64,000 nucleotides of DNA, taken from NCBI RefSeq assembly GCF_002355415.1, contig NZ_AP014936.1, positions 1,364,001 through 1,428,000 on the forward strand, in the 5' to 3' direction. The notes beneath the pieces are model-generated. The model saw nothing but the letters and a program-made list of their open reading frames with translations, had not been told where the DNA came from and did no database searches. Shown here in pieces: positions 34,281 through 43,152 of this stretch. The stretch's first letter is position 1, and each line of letters opens with the position of its first letter. The DNA comes from Sulfurifustis variabilis (GTDB taxonomy: Bacteria > Pseudomonadota > Gammaproteobacteria > Acidiferrobacterales > Sulfurifustaceae). The position numbers and the translations under genes were made by a program.

Positions 34281-34847
34281 ATGGCGAGGCGCTGGTCGCA
34301 CGTCGCGGGCTTCGACGACGCGCCGTTTCCCCGGTCGCACCGCGGCGACGTCCTGGTCGTCGGCGCGGTCTACGCCGGCAGGTGCCTCGCCGGAGTGCTG
34401 AGCGGCGCCGTGCGGCGCGACGGGCGCAACAGCACGGCGGTGCTCATCCGGCTCGTCGGCGAATCGCGCTTCAGGCCGCACCTGCACGCGGTGCTGCTGC
34501 AGGGCATCGCCTTCGCGGGGTTCAACGTCGTCGACCTGCGCGCGCTGCACGAGGGCCTCCGGCTGCCGGTGCTCGTCGTCGCCCGCAGGCGCCCCGATCT
34601 CGCCGCCATCCGGCGCGCGCTCCTTCTGCGCGTCGGCGGAGGGAAGCGCAAATGGAGCCTCATCCAGGACGCCGGGCCCATGGAACCGGTGGCCGGCCTC
34701 CATGTGCAGCGCGCCGGCCTGTCGCTCGAGGAGGCGGCGGCCCTCATCCGGGCGACAACCTGGAACGGTGCGCTGCCCGAGCCGTTGCGAACTGCGCACC
34801 TCATCGCCGGCGGGATCGCGACCGGGGAGAGCCGGCATCGCGCGTGA
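34281..34847 (+). CDS. DUF99 family protein (endonuclease-like)
   Basis: The 188-residue protein matches DUF99, a family more typical of archaea: HVAGFDDAPFPRSHRGDVLV, VLLQGIAFAGFNVVDLRALH, LPVLVVARRRPD and PEPLRTAHLIAGGIATGESR. Archaeal members resemble endonuclease V-like folds. A bacterial copy is uncommon but known, so acquisition by transfer is possible. Base composition does not differ visibly from neighbours. It is probably cotranscribed with the upstream holin-like gene. Confidence 0.78.
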   Translation: MARRWSHVAGFDDAPFPRSHRGDVLVVGAVYAGRCLAGVLSGAVRRDGRNSTAVLIRLVGESRFRPHLHAVLLQGIAFAGFNVVDLRALHEGLRLPVLVVARRRPDLAAIRRALLLRVGGGKRKWSLIQDAGPMEPVAGLHVQRAGLSLEEAAALIRATTWNGALPEPLRTAHLIAGGIATGESRHRA

Positions 34848-34871
34848 ACGGCGCATTCCTGCGTCCTTGTC

Positions 34872-37613
34872 ATGGGAATTATTGCAGGGCGACTCGGTAT
34901 CATGGACGGCCCTCCCGATCGAGGCTTGGCGATGGCCGGCGACGCAGCGCGACACACGCAGGAGGATCGATGGTTCGACGGGGCCGATGCGCTGGAGGCG
35001 ATCCTCGATCACACGCCGGCGGCCATCTACGTCAAGAACCGGAGCGGTACCTATCTCCTCGTCAATCGGACCTTCGAGGAGGTGCTTCGCCGGCGACGCG
35101 CGGACATCGTCGGCAAGACCGACGAGGAGCTGCTTCCCGGGGAGATGGCGGACCGACTCAGCGCCCACGACCGCCAGGTGATCGAAGAGGGCGAGCCGCA
35201 CACCTGCGAAGAAGAAATGGAGCTGCACGGCGAGCGACGCACGTTTCTTGCCGTGAGGTTCCCCCTCCGGGACGCCGCGGGCCGGGTCAGCGCCGTGTGC
35301 GGCATCTCCACCGATATCACCGAGCGCAAGCAGGTGGACTCGCTGCGCACCGAGGTGGCGATGCTGCAGCAGGTCTTCGACCGCATTCCCGTGATGATGG
35401 CGATCTGGCAGCCGAGCACGAAGATCCTGCGGGTCAACAAGGAATTCGAGCGGATGACCGGATGGTCCACCGAGGAGGCGGCGGGGATGGACCTGATGGC
35501 GCAGTGTTATCCCGACCCCGATTATCGCGAGCAGGTGCGGGGGTTCATGCTGTCGCCGCAGGCGGGCTGGCGGGACTTCCGGATGGCGACGAAGAACGGC
35601 GGGTGCATCGAGAGCACGTGGGCCAACGTCCGGTTTTCCGAGGACGTGTACATCGGTCTCGGCCTCGACATGGGCGAGCGGAAGCGGGCCGAAGACGCGC
35701 TGCGCGAGAGCGAGGAGCGGTTTCGCGGGCTGGCGGAAGGCATGCCGCACGTGGTGTGGGAGACCGATGCGCGCGGCATGAACCACTACCTCAACCGCGT
35801 CTGGTACGACTACATCGGCGACGGGCCCGGGAGTTCCTACGGGCTCGACTGGCTCGCGTATTTCCATCCGGACGATCGCGACCGCCTGATGGCCGAGTGG
35901 AACGAGAGCCTGCGCACCGGCGGCGCGCATCCGTACGACGTCGACGCGCGCATACGCCGGCACGACGGCGTTTACCGGTGGTTCCGCGGGCGAGCCGCGC
36001 CGATCCGGGACGGCGACGGGCAGATCGTGAAATGGGCCGGCATCTGCACCGACATCGACGACGAGAAGCGCGCGCAGGAGGCGCTGAAAGAGAGCGAGGA
36101 GCGCTTTCGCGTCGCGCAGGAGCTGTCGCTCGACGGGTTCACCATACTGAAAGCCGTCCGTGACCGGGAGAACCGGATCTGCGATTTCCAGTGGACCTAC
36201 GTCAACCCCGCGGCGGCCCGGATGCTGTGCAGCACGGTCGAGGCGCTGACCGGCAAACGGCTGCTCGACGAGCTGCCCGGAAACCGGAGCCGGAGCGGCC
36301 TCTTCGAGCGCTACGTCCGGGTGGTGGAGACCGGCGAGCCCCACGACATCGAGCTCTACTACGATGCGGAGGGCATCCGCGGCTGGTTCCGCAATATGGC
36401 CGTCAAGCTCGGCGACGGGGTCGCGATCTCCTTCAGCGACATCACCGAGCGCAAGCGCCTGGAGAGCGATCTGGCGCAGCGGGCCGAGCAGCTCGCCGAA
36501 GCCGACCGCCGCAAGGACGAGTTCCTCGCGACCCTGGCCCACGAGCTGCGCAACCCGCTCGCGCCGATCAGGACGTCGGCCGACATCGTGCGCATGAACG
36601 CCGGCGGAAACGCGCGCCTGAAGTGGGCCAGCGACGCGATCGTGCGCCAGCTCGAGCACCTCGACCATCTCGTCGCCGACCTGCTCGACCTCTCGCGCGT
36701 GGCGCAGGGCAAGGTGGCGCTCCACTTCGAGCGCTGCGACCTGCGGACGATCGTGTGGCGGGCGGTCGAGATGACGCGCCGCGCCGTGGACGCGCAGCGG
36801 CACCTGCTGCGGGTGGACATGCCGGACCGCGAGCTGATCGTCCGCTGCGACGCGTCGCGCCTGGTCCAGGTGGTCGCAAACCTCATCACCAATTCCGTCA
36901 AATACACTCCGGCCGGCGGCAGCATCCACATCGCCGCGTTGCCGGGAGAGGAGACCGTCACGGTCCGGGTGCGCGATACCGGCGAAGGCATCAAGGCGGA
37001 CCTGCTGCCGCACATCTTCGATCTGTTCGTGCAGGGCGGCCGGACGCTGGCGCGCTCCAAGGGCGGCCTGGGCATCGGCCTCACCCTGGTGAGAACCATC
37101 ACCGAGCTGCACGGCGGGCGCGTGAGCGCCGCCAGCCGCGGGCCCGGACAGGGCGCCGAATTCACGGTCACGCTGCCGCTGCTGGACGCGGGGCGGAGCG
37201 AGGAGCGCGCGCCGCAACAGGATTCCGCGGACGGCACGCACGCCCGCAGGCGCATACTGATCGTGGAGGACAACCGCGACGCCGCCGACTCGCTGGCGTT
37301 CCTGCTCGGCGATCTCGGCCACGACGTCCATACCGTGTACGACGGCAGCGAGGGACTGAAGGCCGCGCTGGAGACGGTGCCCGAGGTCGCGATCCTCGAT
37401 ATCGGGCTTCCGGGCCTCAACGGCTACGAGCTCGCCCGCCTCCTGCGGCAGGAGCCGCGGCTGCGGAATACGCTGTTGATCGCGTTGAGCGGCTACGGAC
37501 AGGAGTCGGACCGGGAGCAGTCGAGGGACGCGGGGTTCGATCATCACCTGCTCAAGCCGTTCGAGCTCGACGATCTGATCGCGATCCTCGACGCAGGCGA
37601 AAAGCGATCGTGA
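34872..37613 (+). CDS. Multi-PAS hybrid sensor histidine kinase
   Basis: The protein has up to 913 residues. About four PAS domains (for example LEAILDHTPAAIYVKNRSGT, MMAIWQPSTKILRVNKEFER, GMPHVVWETDARGMNHYLNR) are each followed by a PAC-like D-IT-ERK. Then come HisKA (TLAHELRNPLAPIRT, phospho-acceptor His about residue 557), HATPase (NLITNSVKYTPAGGS, DTGEGIKADLLPHIF, GGLGIGLTLV) and a C-terminal receiver (ILIVEDNRDAADS, Asp about 842). No transmembrane helix is seen, so it senses inside the cell. The start is either 34872 or 34932. No adjacent output regulator was found. Confidence 0.9.
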   Translation: MGIIAGRLGIMDGPPDRGLAMAGDAARHTQEDRWFDGADALEAILDHTPAAIYVKNRSGTYLLVNRTFEEVLRRRRADIVGKTDEELLPGEMADRLSAHDRQVIEEGEPHTCEEEMELHGERRTFLAVRFPLRDAAGRVSAVCGISTDITERKQVDSLRTEVAMLQQVFDRIPVMMAIWQPSTKILRVNKEFERMTGWSTEEAAGMDLMAQCYPDPDYREQVRGFMLSPQAGWRDFRMATKNGGCIESTWANVRFSEDVYIGLGLDMGERKRAEDALRESEERFRGLAEGMPHVVWETDARGMNHYLNRVWYDYIGDGPGSSYGLDWLAYFHPDDRDRLMAEWNESLRTGGAHPYDVDARIRRHDGVYRWFRGRAAPIRDGDGQIVKWAGICTDIDDEKRAQEALKESEERFRVAQELSLDGFTILKAVRDRENRICDFQWTYVNPAAARMLCSTVEALTGKRLLDELPGNRSRSGLFERYVRVVETGEPHDIELYYDAEGIRGWFRNMAVKLGDGVAISFSDITERKRLESDLAQRAEQLAEADRRKDEFLATLAHELRNPLAPIRTSADIVRMNAGGNARLKWASDAIVRQLEHLDHLVADLLDLSRVAQGKVALHFERCDLRTIVWRAVEMTRRAVDAQRHLLRVDMPDRELIVRCDASRLVQVVANLITNSVKYTPAGGSIHIAALPGEETVTVRVRDTGEGIKADLLPHIFDLFVQGGRTLARSKGGLGIGLTLVRTITELHGGRVSAASRGPGQGAEFTVTLPLLDAGRSEERAPQQDSADGTHARRRILIVEDNRDAADSLAFLLGDLGHDVHTVYDGSEGLKAALETVPEVAILDIGLPGLNGYELARLLRQEPRLRNTLLIALSGYGQESDREQSRDAGFDHHLLKPFELDDLIAILDAGEKRS

Positions 37614-37629
37614 ATGCGGAATCGTGAAG

Positions 37630-37692
37630 TTCGAATGGGCGAGGCGCGCGAAGCGCGCGCCTCGATTCGACATCGGGCATCGCGCATTCGAA
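37630..37692. repeat. Nested inverted repeat between convergent genes, GCGCGC core
   Basis: TTCGAATG pairs with CATTCGAA and encloses a perfect 10-bp stem GAGGCGCGCG/CGCGCGCCTC with loop AAG. It lies between the convergent kinase and FAH genes and may be a bidirectional terminator. Confidence 0.65.
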
Positions 37693-37702
37693 ATTCGATT
37701 TT

Positions 37703-38563
37703 CTACACGATCCGGTTGCGCAGGCGCCCGATCCCCTCCACCTCGCACTCCACGACGTCGCCGCGCTTCAGGAACTCGGGCGGCGTGCGCGCGAAGCCGA
37801 CGCCGCTCGGCGTGCCGGTCGCGATGACGTCGCCGGGCTCGAGCGTCATTCCGCGCGAGAGCACGTGGATGATCTCGGCGACGGGAAAGATCATGTGGCG
37901 CGTGCTCGAGTCCTGCTTGAGCGAGCCGTTCACCCAGCTCCGGAGCCACAGGGCCTGCGGATCGGGGATCTCGTCGGCGGTCACGATCAGGGGACCCATG
38001 GGACAGGCGCCGTCGAGGCTCTTCCCGATGAAGTACTGCTTGTGGCGGAACTGCAGGTCGCGGGCGGAGATGTCGTTGATCACCGTGTACCCGAACACGT
38101 GATCGAGGGCGCGTTCGCGCGGAATCCCGCGCCCGCCCTTGCCGATGATCACGCCCAGCTCCACCTCCCAGTCGAGCTCGCCGGTCACGCCGTCGTGACA
38201 CGGGATCTCCCCGTACGGGGCGTTCACGCTCGTCACGTTCTTGGTGAACACCATCGGGTGCTCGGGGAGCTTCGCTTCGCGGCCCTGCGACGCCGCGCTT
38301 TCCTGCGCGTGCTCGGCGTAGTTCCAGCCGAGACACATGATGTTCTTGCGCGGCCGGGGCAGGGGGGCCAGCAGCTCCGCCTCGGCGAGCGGGAGCTCGA
38401 CGTCCGCGCCGGCCCGGGCCAGCCGTGCCCATGCCGCCGGCCCGGCATCGATGAGCCGGATCATCGCGCGGGACCAGTCCTCGATCACGGGCAGCCGGAT
38501 ACGATCCTCGCGCACGACCCCCACACGTGCCCGGCCTTCGTGCAAGCAGGTGACAAGGCGCAT
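37703..38563 (-). CDS. Fumarylacetoacetate hydrolase family protein
   Basis: The 286-residue protein contains the FAH fold: KNIMCLGWNYAEHAQE, the metal-binding ELDWEVELGVIIGKGGRGIP, FGYTVINDISARDLQ, and GMTLEPGDVIATGTPSGVG. Members cleave or decarboxylate acylpyruvates and oxo-acids using Mg2+. The closest sense is a 2-hydroxyhepta-diene-dioate isomerase or acylpyruvase type, not fixed by sequence. The ATG at 38563 gives the usual MRLVTCLHEGRARVGVV start. Confidence 0.87.
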   Translation of the reverse strand: MRLVTCLHEGRARVGVVREDRIRLPVIEDWSRAMIRLIDAGPAAWARLARAGADVELPLAEAELLAPLPRPRKNIMCLGWNYAEHAQESAASQGREAKLPEHPMVFTKNVTSVNAPYGEIPCHDGVTGELDWEVELGVIIGKGGRGIPRERALDHVFGYTVINDISARDLQFRHKQYFIGKSLDGACPMGPLIVTADEIPDPQALWLRSWVNGSLKQDSSTRHMIFPVAEIIHVLSRGMTLEPGDVIATGTPSGVGFARTPPEFLKRGDVVECEVEGIGRLRNRIV

Positions 38564-38659
38564 ATTACGGACCCTCGTGGCAGGGGATTCAGCATAGCAG
38601 ACTCGTTGCGCCGGAGGACCGGGTGTAGACTCGCTGACGCGAGCGCGGAGGAGCACGAG

Positions 38660-39487
38660 ATGGCGAAGACGCTGTTGCGCGACCCGGACGTCTACCGGGT
38701 GCGGCCCGGCCGCCCGATCCATCTGAACGACGTCGATCCGAACGACACGTCGGTGTTCGACGGCGACAAGGACGAGGGTCGCGAGTATGCCGAGTGGCTG
38801 TCCGAGCGGCTCGACGAGACACAGGACCTCTTCTACGCCGACCGCCGGTACGCGCTGCTCATCGTGCTCCAGGGCATGGACACGAGCGGCAAGGACGGGG
38901 TCATCCGCCGCGTGTTTCAGAGCGTCGACCCGCTCGGCGTCCGGGTGAAGTGCTTCGTGCGGCCTACGCCCGAGGAGCTGGCGCACGACTTCCTCTGGCG
39001 CGTGCACCCGCACGCGCCGGCCCGCGGCGAGATCGCCATTTTCAACCGCAGCCATTACGAGGACGTGGTGACCGCGCGGGTGCTCGGCACCGTCGACGAG
39101 GCGGCGTGCCGCGAGCGCTTCGAGCACATCAACGCCTTCGAGCGCGCGCTCGCCGCCCACGGCACCGTGATTCTCAAGTTCCTGCTGCACATCGACCGCG
39201 AGGAGCAGGGGAGCCGGCTGCAGGCGCGACTCGATGCGCCGCACAAGCACTGGAAGTTCGACCCGGCCGACCTCGAGGCGCGGCTGCGCTGGCCCGCCTA
39301 CATGCAGGCGTACGGGGACGCGCTGGCCGCGACGAGCACGGCGTGGGCGCCCTGGTACCTCGTGCCCGCCAACCGCAAGTGGTACCGCGATCTCGTCGTG
39401 GGCGCGGTGATCGTGCGCGCGATCGAGGCGCTCGATCTGCGCTACCCCGTGCCCGCCTTCGATCCGGCGGCCATCGTCATCCCGTGA
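38660..39487 (+). CDS. ppk2: Polyphosphate kinase 2 family enzyme
   Basis: The 275-residue protein has the PPK2 Walker A QGMDTSGKDGVIRRVF (residues 71-86), the lid FNRSHYEDVVTARVL and the C-terminal WYLVPANRKWYRDLVVG. PPK2 enzymes phosphorylate nucleoside mono- or diphosphates from polyphosphate. The single-domain form and TSGKDG motif fit the short PPK2 classes. The ATG at 38660 is preceded by GGAGGAG. It stands alone, between a convergent hydrolase and a nuclease-like gene. Confidence 0.9.
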   Translation: MAKTLLRDPDVYRVRPGRPIHLNDVDPNDTSVFDGDKDEGREYAEWLSERLDETQDLFYADRRYALLIVLQGMDTSGKDGVIRRVFQSVDPLGVRVKCFVRPTPEELAHDFLWRVHPHAPARGEIAIFNRSHYEDVVTARVLGTVDEAACRERFEHINAFERALAAHGTVILKFLLHIDREEQGSRLQARLDAPHKHWKFDPADLEARLRWPAYMQAYGDALAATSTAWAPWYLVPANRKWYRDLVVGAVIVRAIEALDLRYPVPAFDPAAIVIP

Positions 39488-39558
39488 GCGGGAGAGGAGC
39501 GATGCCCGCGGCGAGCGTCGGCGAACGCCTCGTCAGGCCGCCCGCAGGACGTACGTAA

Positions 39559-40008
39559 ATGACGCGATGGGGATGGTGGATGCTCTGGCTGCCGCTGGCG
39601 GCAGCCCAGGCGGCGGAGCTGTCGGGCAATGCCTTCGTCAACGACGATGCGACGCTGCGCATCGAGGGCAGGACCATGCGGCTTTACGGCATCCATATTC
39701 CCAATACCGGCCAGGATTGCGCGACGTACCAGGTTCCTATCCGTTGCGCCTCGCGCGCCGCGCTCGCCCTCGAGTTCCGCATACAGGACTTCGTGCGCTG
39801 CACGCCGCTGGAGCGCAATGCCGACGGTACGTACTCCGCGCGGTGCGAGAGCGGGGGATACGATCTCGCCGCGTACCTGGTCGAGCGCGGCTGGGCGCTC
39901 GCGCTTCCCGACGCGCCCTTCGAGTACGTCGCGCTCGAGCGCATCGCGCGCTCGCGCGGGGTCGGCGTCTGGGGCTTTCCCCTGTCGCCGCGCGCGTTCG
40001 AGCCCTGA
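39559..40008 (+). CDS. Exported thermonuclease-like protein lacking catalytic residues
   Basis: The 149-residue protein has a signal peptide (MTRWGWWMLWLPLAAAQAAE) and a staphylococcal-nuclease-like core: LRIEGRTMRLYGIHIPNTGQ, ARCESGGYDLAAYLVERGWA. In active relatives the loop reads RLYGIDAPE and later DRYGR. Here the catalytic Glu position reads Asn (HIPN) and the Arg-containing turn reads ADGT, so nuclease activity is unlikely. It may be a periplasmic binding or structural variant. The stop is 1 bp from the convergent lipoprotein stop. Confidence 0.72.
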   Translation: MTRWGWWMLWLPLAAAQAAELSGNAFVNDDATLRIEGRTMRLYGIHIPNTGQDCATYQVPIRCASRAALALEFRIQDFVRCTPLERNADGTYSARCESGGYDLAAYLVERGWALALPDAPFEYVALERIARSRGVGVWGFPLSPRAFEP

Positions 40009-40009
40009 C

Positions 40010-40222
40010 TCAGAGGGTCGGGAAGTCGGTCTGCCCGGCGTCCGGCGGGAGCGGCGGTATCTGCTCCGGCATCGGCGGCGCCTCTTCGCCGCGCAGGATC
40101 GGCGATCCGCCGGCCGGCGCGGAGGCAGGCGCCTCGCGCGCCGTGTCGGACGGGCGCATCTGCGCGCAGCCGGCCGCCACGACCAGCGCGGCCGATATCA
40201 CCGTACCAACCAAGACGTTCAT
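40010..40222 (-). CDS. Small lipoprotein
   Basis: The 70-residue protein has a lipoprotein signal MNVLVGTVISAALVVAAGC (lipobox AAGC) and a short Pro-rich mature part ending PLPPDAGQTDFPTL. AAGGAG precedes the ATG by 6 bases. It follows the OmpA-family lipoprotein gene by 12 bp and is probably its operon partner. There is no known domain. Confidence 0.7.
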   Translation of the reverse strand: MNVLVGTVISAALVVAAGCAQMRPSDTAREAPASAPAGGSPILRGEEAPPMPEQIPPLPPDAGQTDFPTL

Positions 40223-40234
40223 GTCACGCTCCTT

Positions 40235-41038
40235 TCAGCGCTCGACGGGCTCGAGGGCGGAGAACTCGATCTCCGAGCGCCGGTTCACCTGCAGGCAGTC
40301 GATGAGGCTCGCGCCCGTTTGACCCTGACACTGAACGATCGGGTCCGTTTCCCCTCGCGCGTCGATCTCGATCGCCGCCTCGTTCAGGCCCTGTTCCACC
40401 AGGTAGGTGCGCACGGCGTCCGCCCGGCGCTGCGAGAGGTTCATGTTGTAGCCGGCTTCGCCGATCCGGTCCGCGTGGCCCACGATGCGGACCTTGGGGT
40501 CCTCGGCGGTGCGCGCGCGCTCCACGACGATCGTGTCGAGCTTGCGCTTGGCCTGATCGGTGAGCTCGGCCTGGTCGAATCCGAAATAGGCGTCGGTACC
40601 GAGGACGATCTGCTCCAGCGTCCGCTCGGGCTCGGGCGGCGCGGCCGGCTCGGCCGGCGGCGGGGCGGCGGCGGTCTGCTCGGTGCCCTCGGGTGCCAGG
40701 GGCGCGCTCACGGCGGGAGGAGGCGGTTCGGCCTCCGCCGGAGGCGCCGGCTCGGGCGCCGCGGCGACCTCGGCCGGCTCGGGAGGCGGGGCTTCGGCGG
40801 CCGGCGGCGGCTCGGCGGGCGGTGCCTGTCGGGCCACGCGTTCCGGCTCGCATTCGCCCACCACGACCGACGGATCGGGCGTGCCCGCGCGCAGGCAATC
40901 GTCGTTGCCCGTCCGGACGACCTGGCTGACGTCGGACACCGCGTAGCCCGGATACGGGGAAGGGCCGGTGGACGTGGAAGTGGCGCAACCGGAAAGGGAG
41001 ATCAGTGCGCAGCAGGCAAACACCCGGGTCACGTGCAT
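40235..41038 (-). CDS. OmpA-family lipoprotein
   Basis: The 267-residue protein has a lipoprotein signal ending LISLSGC and a long Pro/Ala/Glu-rich linker (about 60-145). A C-terminal OmpA domain follows, with VRIVGHADRIGEAGYNMNLS, RRADAVRTYLVEQGL and VNRRSEIEF, which binds diaminopimelate of peptidoglycan. It probably links the outer membrane to the wall. Ribosome site GGAG lies before the ATG. An extra loop with two Cys (IVQCQGQTGASLIDCLQ) sits in the OmpA domain before NRRSEIEF. Confidence 0.87.
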   Translation of the reverse strand: MHVTRVFACCALISLSGCATSTSTGPSPYPGYAVSDVSQVVRTGNDDCLRAGTPDPSVVVGECEPERVARQAPPAEPPPAAEAPPPEPAEVAAAPEPAPPAEAEPPPPAVSAPLAPEGTEQTAAAPPPAEPAAPPEPERTLEQIVLGTDAYFGFDQAELTDQAKRKLDTIVVERARTAEDPKVRIVGHADRIGEAGYNMNLSQRRADAVRTYLVEQGLNEAAIEIDARGETDPIVQCQGQTGASLIDCLQVNRRSEIEFSALEPVER

Positions 41039-41117
41039 CGGAAACGCTCCGTGTTCGACGTTGTCCCTCTCCCCAGGGGCGAAGTCAGTCTAGGAGCGTC
41101 GTCGGCGTGCTTCAACG

Positions 41118-41552
41118 GTGCTCGAATTGCATCTATTCTTGCACCCGGTCCAATCCCGCCAGCCTACCGTGTCGCCCGAACCGCCGACCGGCCGCCCGCT
41201 GCTGCTCGCCGTGGTCGAGCTGGGCGGCTATCCGAGCTTCGCGCCGCTCTACGAGGCGGCCGGCTACGAGTACGTTTCCGTGACCTCGGTGCGCAAAGCC
41301 CTCGCCGTTCTCAAGGAGCGCGTGCCCGCGGTCGTCGTGTGCGAATTCAACTTTCAGTCGGATTTTCGCGACCGCACGAGCAGCCTGGAGTCGCTGCTGG
41401 CGGTCCTGCAGCGCGCCCCCGCCGTTCGGGTGATCGTGTTCCACGAGGCGGAGCACGCCGGGCAGCTCGCGCGCCTCACCGCGCGCTTTCGGGTGCACGC
41501 GACGCTCGCCTTTCCGATCGACGCGGACAGGCTGCGCGCGGCGCTCGCCTGA
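41118..41552 (+). CDS. Pseudo-receiver-like protein
   Basis: The frame encodes about 128-144 residues, starting at GTG 41118 or, more likely by conservation, GTG 41169. The pattern LLLAVVELGG..AVVVCEFNF..VRVIVFHEAE..ATLAFPIDADRLRAAL follows the beta-strands of a CheY-like receiver. The phospho-acceptor Asp position is Glu (CEFNF) and the conserved Lys of strand 5 is missing. This suggests a receiver fold that is not switched by phosphorylation. Resemblance is weak, so the domain call is inference. Confidence 0.5.
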   Translation: MLELHLFLHPVQSRQPTVSPEPPTGRPLLLAVVELGGYPSFAPLYEAAGYEYVSVTSVRKALAVLKERVPAVVVCEFNFQSDFRDRTSSLESLLAVLQRAPAVRVIVFHEAEHAGQLARLTARFRVHATLAFPIDADRLRAALA

Positions 41553-41556
41553 GGCG

Positions 41557-42471
41557 TCAGGCGTTCGCCGCCGGCTGACCTGCCCGGACCTCGGCGAGGA
41601 TCGGCTTGCTCGCCTCGCCGAAATAGATCGAGCGGTGCGGGAAGGGGATCTCGATGCCCTCCCGGTCGAAGGCCTGCTTCAGCCGACGGCGGTACTCGCG
41701 CCCGACCTCCCATTGCTTGATCGGGAGCGTCTTGATGCGCGCCTTGATGACGACCGCCGAGTCGTCGAACTTGTCGACGCCGAAGACCTCGATGTCCTCG
41801 AGCATGTTGGGTCCGAAGCGCTCGTCCCGTCGCAACTCGGCGCTGACCGCGCGCATGATCTCGACCACGCGATCGGTGTTCTCCTTGTAGGCCACGCCGA
41901 CGTCGAGGACGTAGGCCGACCAGACGTACGTCATGTTCGCCAGCGTCTCGATCGATCCGTTCGGGATGATGTGCACCGTGCCCGACAGGTCGCGCAGCAT
42001 GAGCGTCCGGAAGTTGATCATCTCCACCAGCCCGCCGGTGCCGTTCACGACGACGACGTCGCCGACCCGGATCTGGTTCTCGAGGATCATGAAGAACCCC
42101 GAGATCACGTCCTTCACGAGGTTCTGCGCGCCGAAGCCGACTGCGAGACCGACGACGCCGGCGCCCGCGATCAGCGGCGCGATCTCGACGCCGATCTCGA
42201 GCAGGATCACGAGCACCGCCATCACCCAGAGGAGGATCAGTACGCCCTGCTCGAGCAGGCGCGCGAGCGTTTCCGCGCGCTTGCGCGACTCGGTCGGCAC
42301 TTCGCCGGCCGCCTCGCCGCGCCGGATGAGCACGGATTCCAGACGGCCCAGGGCGAACTTCGCGGCCTGCATGGCGATCCAGGCGACGAGGAGTATGAGC
42401 ACGATGTGCCAGAGCGCGGTCCAGACCTGGTCCCAGTCGATCTTGTCGAAGGCTCGTTCGAGTACTTCCAT
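41557..42471 (-). CDS. MscS-type mechanosensitive channel
   Basis: The 304-residue protein has three N-terminal membrane helices (about 20-40, 73-93, 98-118). The pore-lining, Gly/Ala-rich helix 3 is AGAGVVGLAVGFGAQNLVKD. The MscS beta domain follows (FFMILENQIRVGDVVVVNG, GTVHIIPNGSIETLANMT) and then the alpha-beta C-terminal domain. It would open under membrane tension to release solutes in osmotic downshock. Length is typical of small MscS proteins. Confidence 0.9.
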   Translation of the reverse strand: MEVLERAFDKIDWDQVWTALWHIVLILLVAWIAMQAAKFALGRLESVLIRRGEAAGEVPTESRKRAETLARLLEQGVLILLWVMAVLVILLEIGVEIAPLIAGAGVVGLAVGFGAQNLVKDVISGFFMILENQIRVGDVVVVNGTGGLVEMINFRTLMLRDLSGTVHIIPNGSIETLANMTYVWSAYVLDVGVAYKENTDRVVEIMRAVSAELRRDERFGPNMLEDIEVFGVDKFDDSAVVIKARIKTLPIKQWEVGREYRRRLKQAFDREGIEIPFPHRSIYFGEASKPILAEVRAGQPAANA

Positions 42472-42617
42472 CCGCTCCTCCTCGAAAAGGCGTATTCAGA
42501 GCCGTGGGAAGATAACACAGAGGGCCGAACGGGGGACCCGGGCCGATTCGCCGCGCCGACGCCCGCCCGGTGCCCATGGGGTATGATGCCGGCGATCACG
42601 GCGGAGGAGCGCTCGAC

Positions 42618-43034
42618 ATGACGGAGACCAGAACGGTGGAACGGCCGCGGCTCACGCTCGCGGGTGCGCGGGCGATCCTGGCGGCGGCGGAGGCCGAGGC
42701 GAGCAGGAACGGCTGGCCGGTCGCGATCGCCGTCGTCGACGAGGGCGGGCATCTCTACGCGTTCGCGCGGCTCGACGACACGCAGCTCGGCAGCATCAAG
42801 GTCGCGATCGGCAAGGCGCGCTCGGCGGTGCTCTTCAAGCGCGAGAGCAGATTGTGGGAGGAGGCGCTGAAAGCCGGCCGCCTTTCGCCGCTCGCATTCC
42901 CCGATCTGCTGCCCGCCGAAGGCGGGATCCCGCTGCTCGCGGGCGGGCAGATCGTCGGCGGGATCGGCGTCAGCGGCGTCAAGCCCGACGAGGACGCGCG
43001 GGTCGCCCGGGCGGGGGCGGAGGCGCTCGCGTAA
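42618..43034 (+). CDS. GlcG/HbpS-family haem-binding-like protein
   Basis: The 138-residue protein matches the GlcG/HbpS fold: LTLAGARAILAAAEAEASRN, PVAIAVVDEGGHLYAFARLD and GGIPLLAGGQIVGGIGVSG. HbpS binds haem; most other members have no known function and often sit beside unrelated enzymes. GGAGGA lies 9 bases before the ATG at 42618, which I prefer over an upstream ATG at 42570. No signal peptide is seen. Confidence 0.83.
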   Translation: MTETRTVERPRLTLAGARAILAAAEAEASRNGWPVAIAVVDEGGHLYAFARLDDTQLGSIKVAIGKARSAVLFKRESRLWEEALKAGRLSPLAFPDLLPAEGGIPLLAGGQIVGGIGVSGVKPDEDARVARAGAEALA

Positions 43035-43081
43035 GCCGGCGTCCGCATGTCGCGCCCGATTCGCCAGGTGTCGGCAAACGC

Positions 43082-43110
43082 TTGCCGGTGGTTCCCGGTC
43101 TTATTATCTA
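43082..43110 (+). promoter_or_regulatory. Possible sigma-70 promoter
   Basis: TTGCCG and TATCTA are separated by 17 bp, 43 bp before the small membrane protein gene that precedes gluQ. The -35 is fair and the -10 weak. Confidence 0.3.
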
Positions 43111-43152
43111 GACGCCCACCGTTCCCGTTCCAAGAAGCGTCGCATCCGCACC

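Noticed and set aside
34155-38432. A minus-strand open frame of about 1,425 codons
   Set aside because: It runs antisense to the DUF99 gene and the hybrid kinase, both with clear domains. It is a frame kept open by high GC in the third codon position and has no recognisable domain of its own outside the FAH gene region.
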